From: Candidatus Margulisiibacteriota bacterium
Lineage (GTDB): Bacteria > Margulisbacteria > WOR-1 > O2-12-FULL-45-9
Direction of reading: 5' to 3'
Assembly (NCBI GenBank): GCA_028714935.1
Contig: JAQTLJ010000082.1
Location: 1-5,939 of the forward strand
DNA: 5,939 nucleotides
The notes beneath the pieces are model-generated. The model did no database searches. It was not told the origin of the DNA and saw nothing but the letters and a program-made list of their open reading frames with translations. This document shows, one piece after another, positions 1 through 4,905 of the stretch. Numbering within the stretch: the stretch's first letter is position 1; each line of letters starts with the position of its first letter. A program made the translations under genes and the position numbers.

Positions 1-126
1 TTGGAAAGAAACGCCGATCTTTTTGTAGCCGGTAACGCTCATGTTGGCGATGTTCGATGAGGTGGCTTTCAGGGCAATATTATAAGCCTCAATCGCGTTT
101 TTCGCCTGGTTCATCATATCAAGCAT
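1..126 (-). CDS. Flagellar rod/hook protein (FlgE/FlgF/FlgG-like), N-terminal 42 codons, cut by window edge
   Basis: This frame starts at ATG 126-124 and stays open to the left edge. The 42 residues contain an amphipathic helix (NQAKNAIEAYNIALKATSSN) followed by NIANMSVTGYKK and GVSFQ. This matches the N-terminal signature of the flagellar axial proteins (rod FlgF/FlgG, hook FlgE, junction FlgK), in which the helix plus an N-I/L-A-N-x-x-T-x-G-Y/F-K motif is used for export and for packing into the rod or hook tube. A strong Shine-Dalgarno, AAGGAGG (136-142 on the minus strand), lies 9 bases before the ATG. The start codon overlaps the fliK stop by 8 bases, which points to translational coupling and one operon. 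The family is clear. The exact member cannot be named because the distinguishing C-terminal part is missing; hook protein FlgE is favoured by its position just after fliK. Confidence 0.85.
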   Translation of the reverse strand, partial: MLDMMNQAKNAIEAYNIALKATSSNIANMSVTGYKKIGVSFQ

Positions 127-871
127 TTTTTCCCGCCTCCTTAATTGCGGAGACTTTTATCTCCGCCAGGTTGACTTTGGCCCTTTTTAAGGCCATTTCC
201 AACAGTTTCAATTCCGCCTCGATCAATTTTTTAGTTTCCTCGGGAGCCTGGATCTGGATGGAGATCATGCCGGATTTTGAGGTCAGGGTCAAAAGGATCT
301 CTCCGAGGTTTTCCGGTTTTAAGCCGAGCGTTAAGTCTGTTTTCCCTTTGCCTTTGACGATCTCCAGTTGTGAGACGAGCTGATCGACAAGAAATTGCAG
401 GTCAAGTTTGTTCAGCAGCTTCCCGTCCAGCTGTGCCTTGAAGAGGGCGGGGAACGCTTCGAGGTTCGGCGTCAGCCAGCCGGTCTTTAAAAGCAAGTCC
501 TGGATCTGGGTCTGATTTGGTTTGGAGAAGTAATTACCGGCGATCTGGGAAAAAAGATTGCCGGCCGGAGATTCGTTGCCGGTTTTAGCCGGTTGATTGG
601 ATGCGTCGGGGTTTTTGTTTTCCTGGGATCTGGAATCTATATCCGAAAACAGGTCAGCCTTATAAACAGATCCCTGAGGTTGAGCGTCAAAGCTTGAATA
701 TTGGAACCAGGAGTCGAAGTTGAACTGTCCGGAGGCGTTAAAAAAAAGAGCCAGCCGTTTTTGTTCTTCTTCAAGAAAATTTTGGAAAGAGCTATCGGTC
801 GAGTTTTGGTTAAAGGAGTCCGGCGACAGGCGCGGCTCGGCGGCATCGATCTTGGGCAATTGGACCGTCAC
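119..871 (-). CDS. fliK: Flagellar hook-length control protein FliK
   Basis: FliK is a secreted molecular ruler that sets hook length and switches the flagellar export gate from hook to filament substrates. Counting from GTG 871 the protein has 250 residues. The first ~155 are low-complexity, rich in Ser, Asn, Gln and Phe, as in FliK linkers. The last ~85 form the Flg_hook (FliK C-terminal) domain, with the hallmark LTLGLKPENLGEILLTL followed by GMISIQIQAPEETKKLIEAE and a helix ending in VNLAEIKVS. An in-frame ATG at 886 would add five residues. I reject it because it has no ribosome binding site, its own codons supply the AGGAG (877-881) placed 5 bases before GTG 871, and the predicted transcript from the 924-896 promoter would begin only about three bases before it. 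The protein is shorter than enterobacterial FliK (about 400 residues); length is variable in this family. Its stop overlaps the next flagellar gene. Confidence 0.88.
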   Translation of the reverse strand: MTVQLPKIDAAEPRLSPDSFNQNSTDSSFQNFLEEEQKRLALFFNASGQFNFDSWFQYSSFDAQPQGSVYKADLFSDIDSRSQENKNPDASNQPAKTGNESPAGNLFSQIAGNYFSKPNQTQIQDLLLKTGWLTPNLEAFPALFKAQLDGKLLNKLDLQFLVDQLVSQLEIVKGKGKTDLTLGLKPENLGEILLTLTSKSGMISIQIQAPEETKKLIEAELKLLEMALKRAKVNLAEIKVSAIKEAGKNA

Positions 872-895
872 TGCTTCTCCTTTCATTTCATCGTA

Positions 896-924
896 ATCAT
901 AATGAAAAAACTTGCGTCAGTCAA
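896..924 (-). promoter_or_regulatory. Sigma70-type promoter for the fliK operon
   Basis: Read on the minus strand, TTGACT (924-919) is separated by exactly 17 bases from TATGAT (901-896). Each hexamer matches the TTGACA/TATAAT consensus at five of six positions. Transcription would start near 888-890, leaving a leader of about 18 bases that contains the AGGAG before GTG 871. It lies between the tRNA-Leu 3' end and fliK, so the flagellar genes need not depend on tRNA or murF transcription. It looks like a housekeeping-sigma promoter; no sigma28 or sigma54 pattern was seen here. Confidence 0.7.
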
Positions 925-931
925 ATGGGAA

Positions 932-1015
932 TGCCTGGGAGGAGATTCGAACTCCTACGCTTTTAAGGGCGCCAGCCCCTCAAGCTGGTGCGTCTGCCAG
1001 TTCCGCCACCCAGGC
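932..1015 (-). tRNA. tRNA-Leu, anticodon GAG
   Basis: The minus strand folds as a complete 84-base class II tRNA. The acceptor stem is GCCTGGG/CCCAGGC, the D stem GCG/CGC encloses a loop with the TGG motif, and the anticodon stem CCAGC/GCTGG encloses loop TTGAGGG. The T stem AGGAG/CTCCT encloses loop TTCGAAT. The anticodon is GAG (981-979), reading CUU/CUC leucine codons. The 15-base variable region, with a short CGC/GCG stem, is the long arm expected of tRNA-Leu. The discriminator base is A, as leucyl-tRNA synthetase requires. CCA is not encoded (TTC follows), so it must be added by a nucleotidyltransferase. The gene lies 56 bases after the murF stop on the same strand and could be cotranscribed with it; no separate promoter or terminator was identified. 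Confidence 0.96.
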
Positions 1016-1071
1016 ACCTCGACTCTGTCTCGACTCGCTTCGCTCGCTCGACATCGCTCGGTGCGAGCTCG
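1016..1071. repeat. CGCTCG-rich low-complexity spacer between murF and tRNA-Leu
   Basis: The spacer is built from iterated CTCG/CGCT words. TCGAC occurs three times (1019-1023, 1030-1034, 1048-1052), CTCGC twice (1034-1038, 1043-1047) and its complement GCGAG once (1063-1067). The fragment ends in the 8-bp palindrome CGAGCTCG (1064-1071). CTCGC 1043-1047 and GCGAG 1063-1067 can form a 5-bp stem with a 15-base loop. No T tract follows, so it is not a convincing intrinsic terminator. It may be a dispersed intergenic repeat or a processing or folding element between the murF message and the tRNA. Confidence 0.5.
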
Positions 1072-2301
1072 TTATCTTAATGCCTCCACCACTTCTTCCA
1101 TCTTCATGCCGCGCGAACCTTTGATAAGAATTATATCACGCGGCCGGATAATTTTCTTCAGGTTTTTGATCAAGGATTTCTTGTCCTGGCTGACCCGCGG
1201 CCGCGGCCAGAACTGTCCCAAAGTGTAGACTTTATCGATCTTTAACTGGCCGCAAAGTTTAATGATGCGGTCGTGGGCCGTTTTTGCTTGCCGCCCGAGC
1301 TCCAGCATATCGCCCAGCACGGCGATCTTGCGGCCATTGAGCTCTGCCATGGTTTTAAGGGCAGCGGCCATCGACTGCGGATTGGCATTGTAAGTATCGT
1401 TGATGATCTTGACCCCGTCCCGGCGGTTGATGACGTCCATCCGGTTGGAGGAGGGGCGGAATGATTCCAGGCCTTTTCTGATCGAGCTCTTTTTACATTT
1501 TAATATTTTTGCGACCGCGATCGCCGCCAGGGCGTTGTAAATATTGTGTTCCCCAGGGATCGGCAGGTTGATGCCTTTTAAATCATTTGGAGTGATCTTG
1601 GCGTTTTCAATAATACCGAAGGTACATACATTTGACATTGGACATTGGACATTGGTCATTAGATGCTCGAAATGTTCATCGTCCGCGTTGATCACGGCAA
1701 AATCTTTCCCGGTCTGGAACTTAAAGATCTCGGCTTTAGCTTTGGCGATATTCTTTGTGCTCTTGAGGAATTCCAGGTGAGCTTCGCCGATATTCGTCAC
1801 GACGGCGACCTTGGGCCTGACGATCCTGGCCAGGAGTTCGATCTCTCCCAGGCCCTGCATGGCCATTTCGATGACCGCCGCCCGGTGTTTTTTGGTCAAT
1901 TTGAGGAGGGTGAGGGGGACGCCGATCTCGTTATTGAAGTTCTCTTCATTTTTTAAGGTCGGCATTTCCCGCGAGAGGATCGAGGCGATCATATCTTTGG
2001 TCGTGGTCTTGCCGGCCGATCCGGTCACGCCGATTATCGGGATATTGAATTTATTGCGGTGATAGGCAGCCAGTTCCTGGAGGGCTTTCAGCCCAGCTTT
2101 GGTCTCAAGGACTAATGCGCCCTTTTTAAGCGCCGCCGGGATAAAATCACGGCCGTCAAATTTGGGCCCTTTAATGGGGATAAACAGTTCGCCGGGTTTA
2201 ACTGTCCGGCTGTCGATCGAAATACCTTTTACGACTCGCGACTGGCGACCCGTGACCCGCGACCCTCTAACCGCCTTAAGGATTTCCTGCTGGGTAAACA
2301 T
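1072..2301 (-). CDS. murF: UDP-N-acetylmuramoyl-tripeptide--D-alanyl-D-alanine ligase MurF
   Basis: MurF is the cytoplasmic, ATP-dependent enzyme that adds D-Ala-D-Ala to UDP-MurNAc-tripeptide, the last step of nucleotide-linked peptidoglycan precursor synthesis. In order, the sequence shows the N-terminal substrate-binding domain (GISIDSRTVKPGELFIPIKG, ~26-45), the Mur ligase P-loop GVTGSAGKTTT (91-101), NFNNEIGVP (121-129), TNIGEAHLE (169-177), and AKAKAEIF with the expected carbamylated lysine at K189. Further on are GEHNIYNALAA (250-260), DTYNANPQS (302-310), LGDMLELG (329-336) and KGSRGMKMEEVV (394-405). DTYNANP and KGSRGMKME set MurF apart from MurC/D/E. At 409 residues it is shorter than E. 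coli MurF (452), with much of the loss just before PIPGEHN in the central domain. Two tandem heptamer tracts lie in-frame (residues ~10-24 and ~214-225). There is no Shine-Dalgarno before ATG 2301, and a -10 element lies 6 bases upstream, so the mRNA may be leaderless. Confidence 0.95.
   Translation of the reverse strand: MFTQQEILKAVRGSRVTGRQSRVVKGISIDSRTVKPGELFIPIKGPKFDGRDFIPAALKKGALVLETKAGLKALQELAAYHRNKFNIPIIGVTGSAGKTTTKDMIASILSREMPTLKNEENFNNEIGVPLTLLKLTKKHRAAVIEMAMQGLGEIELLARIVRPKVAVVTNIGEAHLEFLKSTKNIAKAKAEIFKFQTGKDFAVINADDEHFEHLMTNVQCPMSNVCTFGIIENAKITPNDLKGINLPIPGEHNIYNALAAIAVAKILKCKKSSIRKGLESFRPSSNRMDVINRRDGVKIINDTYNANPQSMAAALKTMAELNGRKIAVLGDMLELGRQAKTAHDRIIKLCGQLKIDKVYTLGQFWPRPRVSQDKKSLIKNLKKIIRPRDIILIKGSRGMKMEEVVEALR
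1627..1661. repeat. Tandem heptamer tract, unit GACATTG, inside murF
   Basis: Three perfect copies of GACATTG (1634-1640, 1641-1647, 1648-1654) are flanked by degenerate units TACATTT (1627-1633) and GTCATTA (1655-1661). The tract lies in the murF central domain and encodes residues ~214-225 (MTNVQCPMSNVC). A 7-base unit changes frame at each copy, so it does not give a peptide repeat with a 7-base logic; three units restore the frame. Confidence 0.85.
2232..2273. repeat. Tandem heptamer tract, consensus CGACCCG, inside murF
   Basis: Consecutive heptamers read CGACTCG, CGACTGG, CGACCCG, TGACCCG, CGACCCT and then a decayed CTAACCG. All of the first five share GAC at positions 2-4. The tract encodes murF residues ~10-24 (RGSRVTGRQSRVV), a loop of the N-terminal substrate-binding domain just before GISIDSR. 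The unit differs from the GACATTG tract further into the same gene. Confidence 0.75.
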
Positions 2302-2307
2302 AAGATA

Positions 2308-2316
2308 ATTATATCA
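2308..2316 (-). promoter_or_regulatory. Extended -10 promoter of murF, probably leaderless
   Basis: The minus strand reads TGATATAAT, a perfect TGnTATAAT extended -10. Only six bases separate it from the A of murF ATG 2301, so the expected transcription start falls on or beside the start codon. No -35 hexamer is apparent at 16-18 bases spacing, which extended -10 promoters tolerate. The absence of any Shine-Dalgarno upstream of the ATG agrees with a leaderless message. Confidence 0.55.
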
Positions 2317-2398
2317 GAAAATGATTAAACATCACTGCTGTAATATTTTTTCATTTCTAGACACTTGCCAACTGCTGATATTAGAAATGCTTTACACC

Positions 2399-2412
2399 AC
2401 AGTTGCAACTGT
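2399..2412. promoter_or_regulatory. 14-bp perfect palindrome in the murF/ORF6N spacer
   Basis: ACAGTTGCAACTGT is self-complementary over 14 bases with no spacer. It lies in the 149-base non-coding stretch between murF and the ORF6N remnant (2302-2450), which otherwise shows only the murF -10 and the start of a heptamer tract. It could be a binding site for a dimeric regulator. It is about 85 bases upstream of the murF -10, and no ligand or protein is implied by the sequence. Confidence 0.4.
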
Positions 2413-2439
2413 CGCAATCACGACACCGGGGCTAAATAA

Positions 2440-2467
2440 CGAGTAACAGAATGCGAGTAACGAGAAT
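2440..2467. repeat. Tandem heptamer tract CGAGTAA at the ORF6N 5' breakpoint
   Basis: The heptamers are CGAGTAA (2440-2446), CAGAATG (2447-2453), CGAGTAA (2454-2460) and CGAGAAT (2461-2467). The only ATG that opens the downstream frame (2451-2453) is inside this tract. Recognisable ORF6N protein similarity begins at about 2472, directly after it. Confidence 0.65.
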
Positions 2468-2858
2468 CTGCTTAACATGGAAGGATGTTGAGTGTTTAAG
2501 GTCACAAACTGTGACCTTAAAGAATTATGAAATATCTCTGGCTGATCGGCAAAAATCAACAAGAGGAAAACATCTCAAGTACCCGCCTTATGCTTTTAGC
2601 GAACAAGGAGTGGCTATGCTTTCATCTGTTCTTCGCAGTAAAAGGGCCATTCAAGTTAATATAATCATTATGCGCGCATTTGTCCGGATGAGACAGCTGT
2701 TTTCGGCCCACAAAAAGATTATTGCCAAGCTGAATAAGCTTGAACAAAGAACGGACAAGAATACAGGTGATATCCAATTGATATTTAACGCAATTCGCAA
2801 GATGCTTGCTCAGCCGGAGTCGAAGACAAAACGGATAGGATTCTTGTCAGACAAATAG
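2451..2858 (+). pseudogene. ORF6N-domain DNA-binding protein, 5'-truncated remnant
   Basis: The 135-residue frame matches the later part of ORF6N-type proteins, which are KilA-N-associated DNA-binding proteins common in phages and accessory DNA. It shows LRSQTVTLK (16-24), RGKHLKYPPYAFSEQGVAML (38-57), the family hallmark LSSVLRSKRAIQVNI.IMRAFVR (57-79), a C-terminal helix with KLNKLEQRTDKN, and a terminal LIFNAIRKML...RIGF. Intact members begin with some 50 further residues (start of the DNA-binding domain, LAELYGV... and FPEDFMF motifs), which are absent in all frames examined by eye upstream. The ATG at 2451 has no ribosome binding site and lies in a heptamer repeat. The gene looks AT-richer than murF and rho, suggesting transfer. 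It ends 20 bases from the rho stop, convergently, with no clear terminator between them. It could still be expressed as a short protein, but a decayed remnant is more likely. Confidence 0.8.
2495..2521. promoter_or_regulatory. 27-base palindrome (12-bp arms, 3-base centre) inside the ORF6N remnant
   Basis: TTTAAGGTCACA (2495-2506) and TGTGACCTTAAA (2510-2521) are perfect reverse complements around AAC. The segment encodes LRSQTVTLK of the ORF6N protein. Twelve uninterrupted pairs exceed what codon constraint would normally produce. It could be an operator used by the protein itself, a DNA hairpin or recombination site, or a retained coding coincidence. Confidence 0.5.
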
Positions 2859-2878
2859 GTGCCTACTTCACATCTGGA

Positions 2879-4123
2879 TTATTTTATATCAGCAGATTCA
2901 AAGAAGGCTTTGTTAGTTTTAAATTCTTTAAGTCTTTCGATGAGCTGTTCGGTGCCGTCCGCTGTCTCATAGCTGTCCATGATCTTGCGGAGCAGCCAGA
3001 CTTTCTTCAGCTCTTTTTCTTCCAGCAGGAGCTCTTCGCGCCTGGTGCCGGAGAGCTTGACGTCGATCGCCGGGAAGATCCGCCGGTCAGACAGTTTGCG
3101 GTTCAGATGCAGTTCCATGTTACCGGTCCCTTTAAATTCCTCATAAATGATATCGTCCATGCGCGAACCGGTGTCAACCAGGGCGGTCGCAACGATCGTC
3201 AGGCTGCCGCCTTCCTCAATATTCCTGGCGGCGCCGAAAAATCTTTTCGGCCGGTGCAGGCAGGTTGGATCAAGACCGCCGGAGAGGGTCCGGCCGGAGG
3301 GCGGGGTGACCAGGTTGTAAGCGCGGGCCAGGCGGGTGATGGAATCGAGCAATATTACCAGATTATGTCCGGCTTCGACCTGCCGTTTGCATGATTCCAA
3401 GAGGAGCTCCGCGATCCGGATATGATTTTCCGGCGGCTCGTCAAAGGTCGAAGCAACGACCTCGCCCTTGACCGAACGCTGCATGTCGGTCACTTCTTCC
3501 GGGCGCTCATCGACCAGCAAAACTTTGATGATCACTTCCGGGAAATTCTCGGTGATGCTGTTGGCGATATTTTTCAGGATGGTGGTCTTTCCGGCTTTAG
3601 GCGGAGAGACGATCATTGCTCTCTGGCCGGTGCCGATCGGGGCGAGCAGGTCGATCAGGCGCGCCGCCATCGGGCAGCCGGGATATTCCAGCGTAAAGCG
3701 TTTATCGGGGAAGATCGGCGTCAGGTTCTCAAAAGGGACCCGGTCGCGCGCCTGTTCCGGGTTGGTCCCGTTGATCGCTTCGATCTTGAGCAGGCTGTAA
3801 TATTTTTCGCCTTCCTTCGGCGGGCGGATCTGGCCGGTGACGAGGTCGCCGTTTTGCATATCAAATCTTCTGATCTGGGTCTGGGAGACGTAGACGTCTT
3901 CCCGGCTCGGCAGGTAGCCTCCGGTCCTTAAGAAGCCGTAGCCTTCGGGCAGGATCTCCAGGATCCCCTTGGCAAACATGTAGCCGTTCTGTTCGGTCTT
4001 GGTTTCCAGGATCTTAAAGACCAGGTCATGTTTTTTTAATTGCCGGTGATTGGGGATCTTGAGCTCTTTGGCGATCTCATACAGCTCCTGCAAATTTTTT
4101 CCTTCAAGCTCTACGATATCCAT
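2879..4123 (-). CDS. rho: Transcription termination factor Rho
   Basis: Rho is a hexameric RNA-dependent ATPase/helicase that ends transcription of untranslated RNAs. The 414-residue protein has near the usual length (E. coli 419). In order it shows an N-terminal Rho_N helical domain (~1-45), an OB-fold RNA-binding domain with GYGFLRTGGYLPSREDVYVS (61-80), Walker A PPKAGKTT (174-181), and LLVDERPEEVTDM with catalytic glutamate E206. It continues with Walker B VILLD (256-260), the Q-loop region RTLSGGLD (278-285), LHRPKRFFGAARNIEEGGSLTI with the R-loop (289-310), and the arginine-finger region LSGTRREEL (357-365). All key residues are present, so it should be active. The start is secure: AAGGAGG (4131-4137 on the minus strand) lies 7 bases before ATG 4123. 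There is no extended insertion domain. It stands alone on its strand and converges on the ORF6N remnant. Confidence 0.97.
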   Translation of the reverse strand: MDIVELEGKNLQELYEIAKELKIPNHRQLKKHDLVFKILETKTEQNGYMFAKGILEILPEGYGFLRTGGYLPSREDVYVSQTQIRRFDMQNGDLVTGQIRPPKEGEKYYSLLKIEAINGTNPEQARDRVPFENLTPIFPDKRFTLEYPGCPMAARLIDLLAPIGTGQRAMIVSPPKAGKTTILKNIANSITENFPEVIIKVLLVDERPEEVTDMQRSVKGEVVASTFDEPPENHIRIAELLLESCKRQVEAGHNLVILLDSITRLARAYNLVTPPSGRTLSGGLDPTCLHRPKRFFGAARNIEEGGSLTIVATALVDTGSRMDDIIYEEFKGTGNMELHLNRKLSDRRIFPAIDVKLSGTRREELLLEEKELKKVWLLRKIMDSYETADGTEQLIERLKEFKTNKAFFESADIK

Positions 4124-4143
4124 CTTTTGTCCTCCTTATGGAA

Positions 4144-4149
4144 ATTATA
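4144..4149 (-). promoter_or_regulatory. Possible -10 element for rho
   Basis: The minus strand carries a perfect TATAAT. Transcription would start near 4137, at the edge of the AAGGAGG, giving a leader of about 14 bases. No TG extension and no recognisable -35 hexamer is present at 16-19 bases, so the call is weak. TATTAT at 4181-4186 is an alternative -10, also lacking a -35. Confidence 0.35.
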
Positions 4150-4215
4150 AGTTTAATGAGTTTGGGACATTTGTTTGAAAATAATATGATCCAAAACTTT
4201 GTGGGGCCTTTCGAA

Positions 4216-4236
4216 TTACTTATTACATATTACATA
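4216..4236. repeat. Tandem heptamer tract, unit TTACATA, in the rho/Hcp spacer
   Basis: TTACTTA (4216-4222) is followed by two perfect TTACATA units (4223-4229, 4230-4236). It lies in the 249-base gene-free stretch between rho and the Hcp-like gene. The rest of that stretch shows a likely rho -10 on the left, a GC-rich patch with CCGGCCGG (4274-4281), and the Hcp promoter region on the right. No RNA gene or riboswitch was recognised there. Confidence 0.6.
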
Positions 4237-4320
4237 TAGCTTTTCGATTTGTCAAGCAATATCTGTAAATGAGCCGGCCGGAAAGGCGGATCCACGAATA
4301 ACGCTTTTATTTTAGTTCCC

Positions 4321-4336
4321 GGCATGCTAAAATGCC
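4321..4336 (+). promoter_or_regulatory. Extended -10 promoter of the Hcp-like gene with overlapping inverted repeat
   Basis: TGCTAAAAT (4325-4333) fits the extended -10 form TGnTATAAT with one mismatch, placing transcription start near 4340 and leaving a leader of about 33 bases. The same bases form an inverted repeat, GGCAT (4321-4325) and ATGCC (4332-4336), separated by six bases, which could be an operator over the -10. No good -35 is visible (TTTTAT at 17 bases is poor). A second possible extended -10, TGATATAAG (4342-4350), lies just downstream. Confidence 0.4.
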
Positions 4337-4372
4337 CCTGCTGATATAAGACCGAAAAAAGGAGCGCTATCA

Positions 4373-4864
4373 ATGAAAACAAAATTATTTGCCGCTTTGG
4401 TCCTGACCCTGGTAATGGTTATTCCCGCTTTTGCTGCCTATGATATGTATCTGGCGATCGCCGGGGTTGCCGGGTCGCTGTCCGATACTGCCCACAAGGG
4501 CTGGATCCCGGTCACGGGGATCGTGGACAATTCGCTCAAGTCGGGCGTAACGGTGGGTCTGGTCATCACCAAACCGGCCGATGCCAATTCCGCCACTCTT
4601 TATAAAGATTGCATGACCGGCAGGCATCATCCCAGCGCCTTCTTGGATATCTGCAAGGACGGCGTGCTGATCAACAGGCTAGGACTCCAGGACATTACGG
4701 TCTCCCAGCTGAAACCGCAATTTTCCAAGAGCGATACCGCGCCGCAGGAGGAGCTGACTTTCAACTTTTCCGAGATCACCTGGGAATTTTACACGACGGA
4801 CGCAGGCGGCAAGACCGTCACCACCCGGACCGGCTGGAATAACGTGGCGAAGAAGTCAATATAA
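4373..4864 (+). CDS. Hcp-family (type VI secretion tube-like) protein with Sec signal peptide
   Basis: Residues 1-21 form a classic Sec signal peptide: a KTK N-region, hydrophobic LFAALVLTLVMVIPAF, and an A-F-A cleavage site before AYDMYL. The mature part matches the Hcp family (PF05638), whose members form hexameric rings in type VI secretion tubes. AYDMYLAIAGVAGSLSD..HKGWIPV (22-47) corresponds to the Hcp start, a central CMTGRHHPSAFLDICKDG (80-97) to the Hcp A/GxH region, and EELTFNFSEITWEFY (126-140) to the conserved late strand. Length (163, about 142 mature) is normal for Hcp. AAAAGGAG (4357-4364), 8 bases before ATG 4373, fixes the start. Canonical Hcp has no signal peptide and acts from the cytoplasm, so this protein is predicted to be periplasmic or released and may not belong to a type VI system. 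No tssB/C, vgrG or clpV gene is visible nearby. Confidence 0.82.
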   Translation: MKTKLFAALVLTLVMVIPAFAAYDMYLAIAGVAGSLSDTAHKGWIPVTGIVDNSLKSGVTVGLVITKPADANSATLYKDCMTGRHHPSAFLDICKDGVLINRLGLQDITVSQLKPQFSKSDTAPQEELTFNFSEITWEFYTTDAGGKTVTTRTGWNNVAKKSI

Positions 4865-4905
4865 GCGCAAGTCTTATCCAGATCATCCGTTCGCGGCGCA
4901 GGAGT

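Noticed and set aside
886..931. Intrinsic terminator after tRNA-Leu (T6 run at 905-910, minus strand)
   Set aside because: The preceding bases give at best a four-pair stem with a wobble pair, too weak; the run lies in the spacer of the fliK promoter.
1195..1206. 12-bp GC palindrome CCGCGGCCGCGG
   Set aside because: It lies in murF codons for Pro-Arg-Pro-Arg and is explained by GC-rich codon choice; nothing else supports a site.
701..1228. 175-codon plus-strand frame across fliK, tRNA-Leu and murF
   Set aside because: It runs antisense through a tRNA and two real genes; no ribosome binding site or family resemblance.
1627..1661. CRISPR-like direct repeats
   Set aside because: The units are 7 bases, contiguous and without spacers, so this is a tandem repeat and not a CRISPR array.
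2403..2440. Promoter for the ORF6N remnant starting at TTGCAA
   Set aside because: No acceptable -10 lies at 15-19 bases spacing.
2856..2881. Bidirectional terminator between the ORF6N remnant and rho
   Set aside because: Only short accidental pairing (AGGTGCCT) and no stem with a T tract.
3422..3931. 169-codon plus-strand frame opposite rho
   Set aside because: It is entirely antisense to a complete, highly conserved rho gene, and its translation shows no recognisable domain.
4271..4290. GC-rich hairpin around CCGGCCGG in the rho/Hcp spacer
   Set aside because: It is an 8-bp self-complementary word with no extended stem and no T tract; not supported as a terminator or riboswitch.
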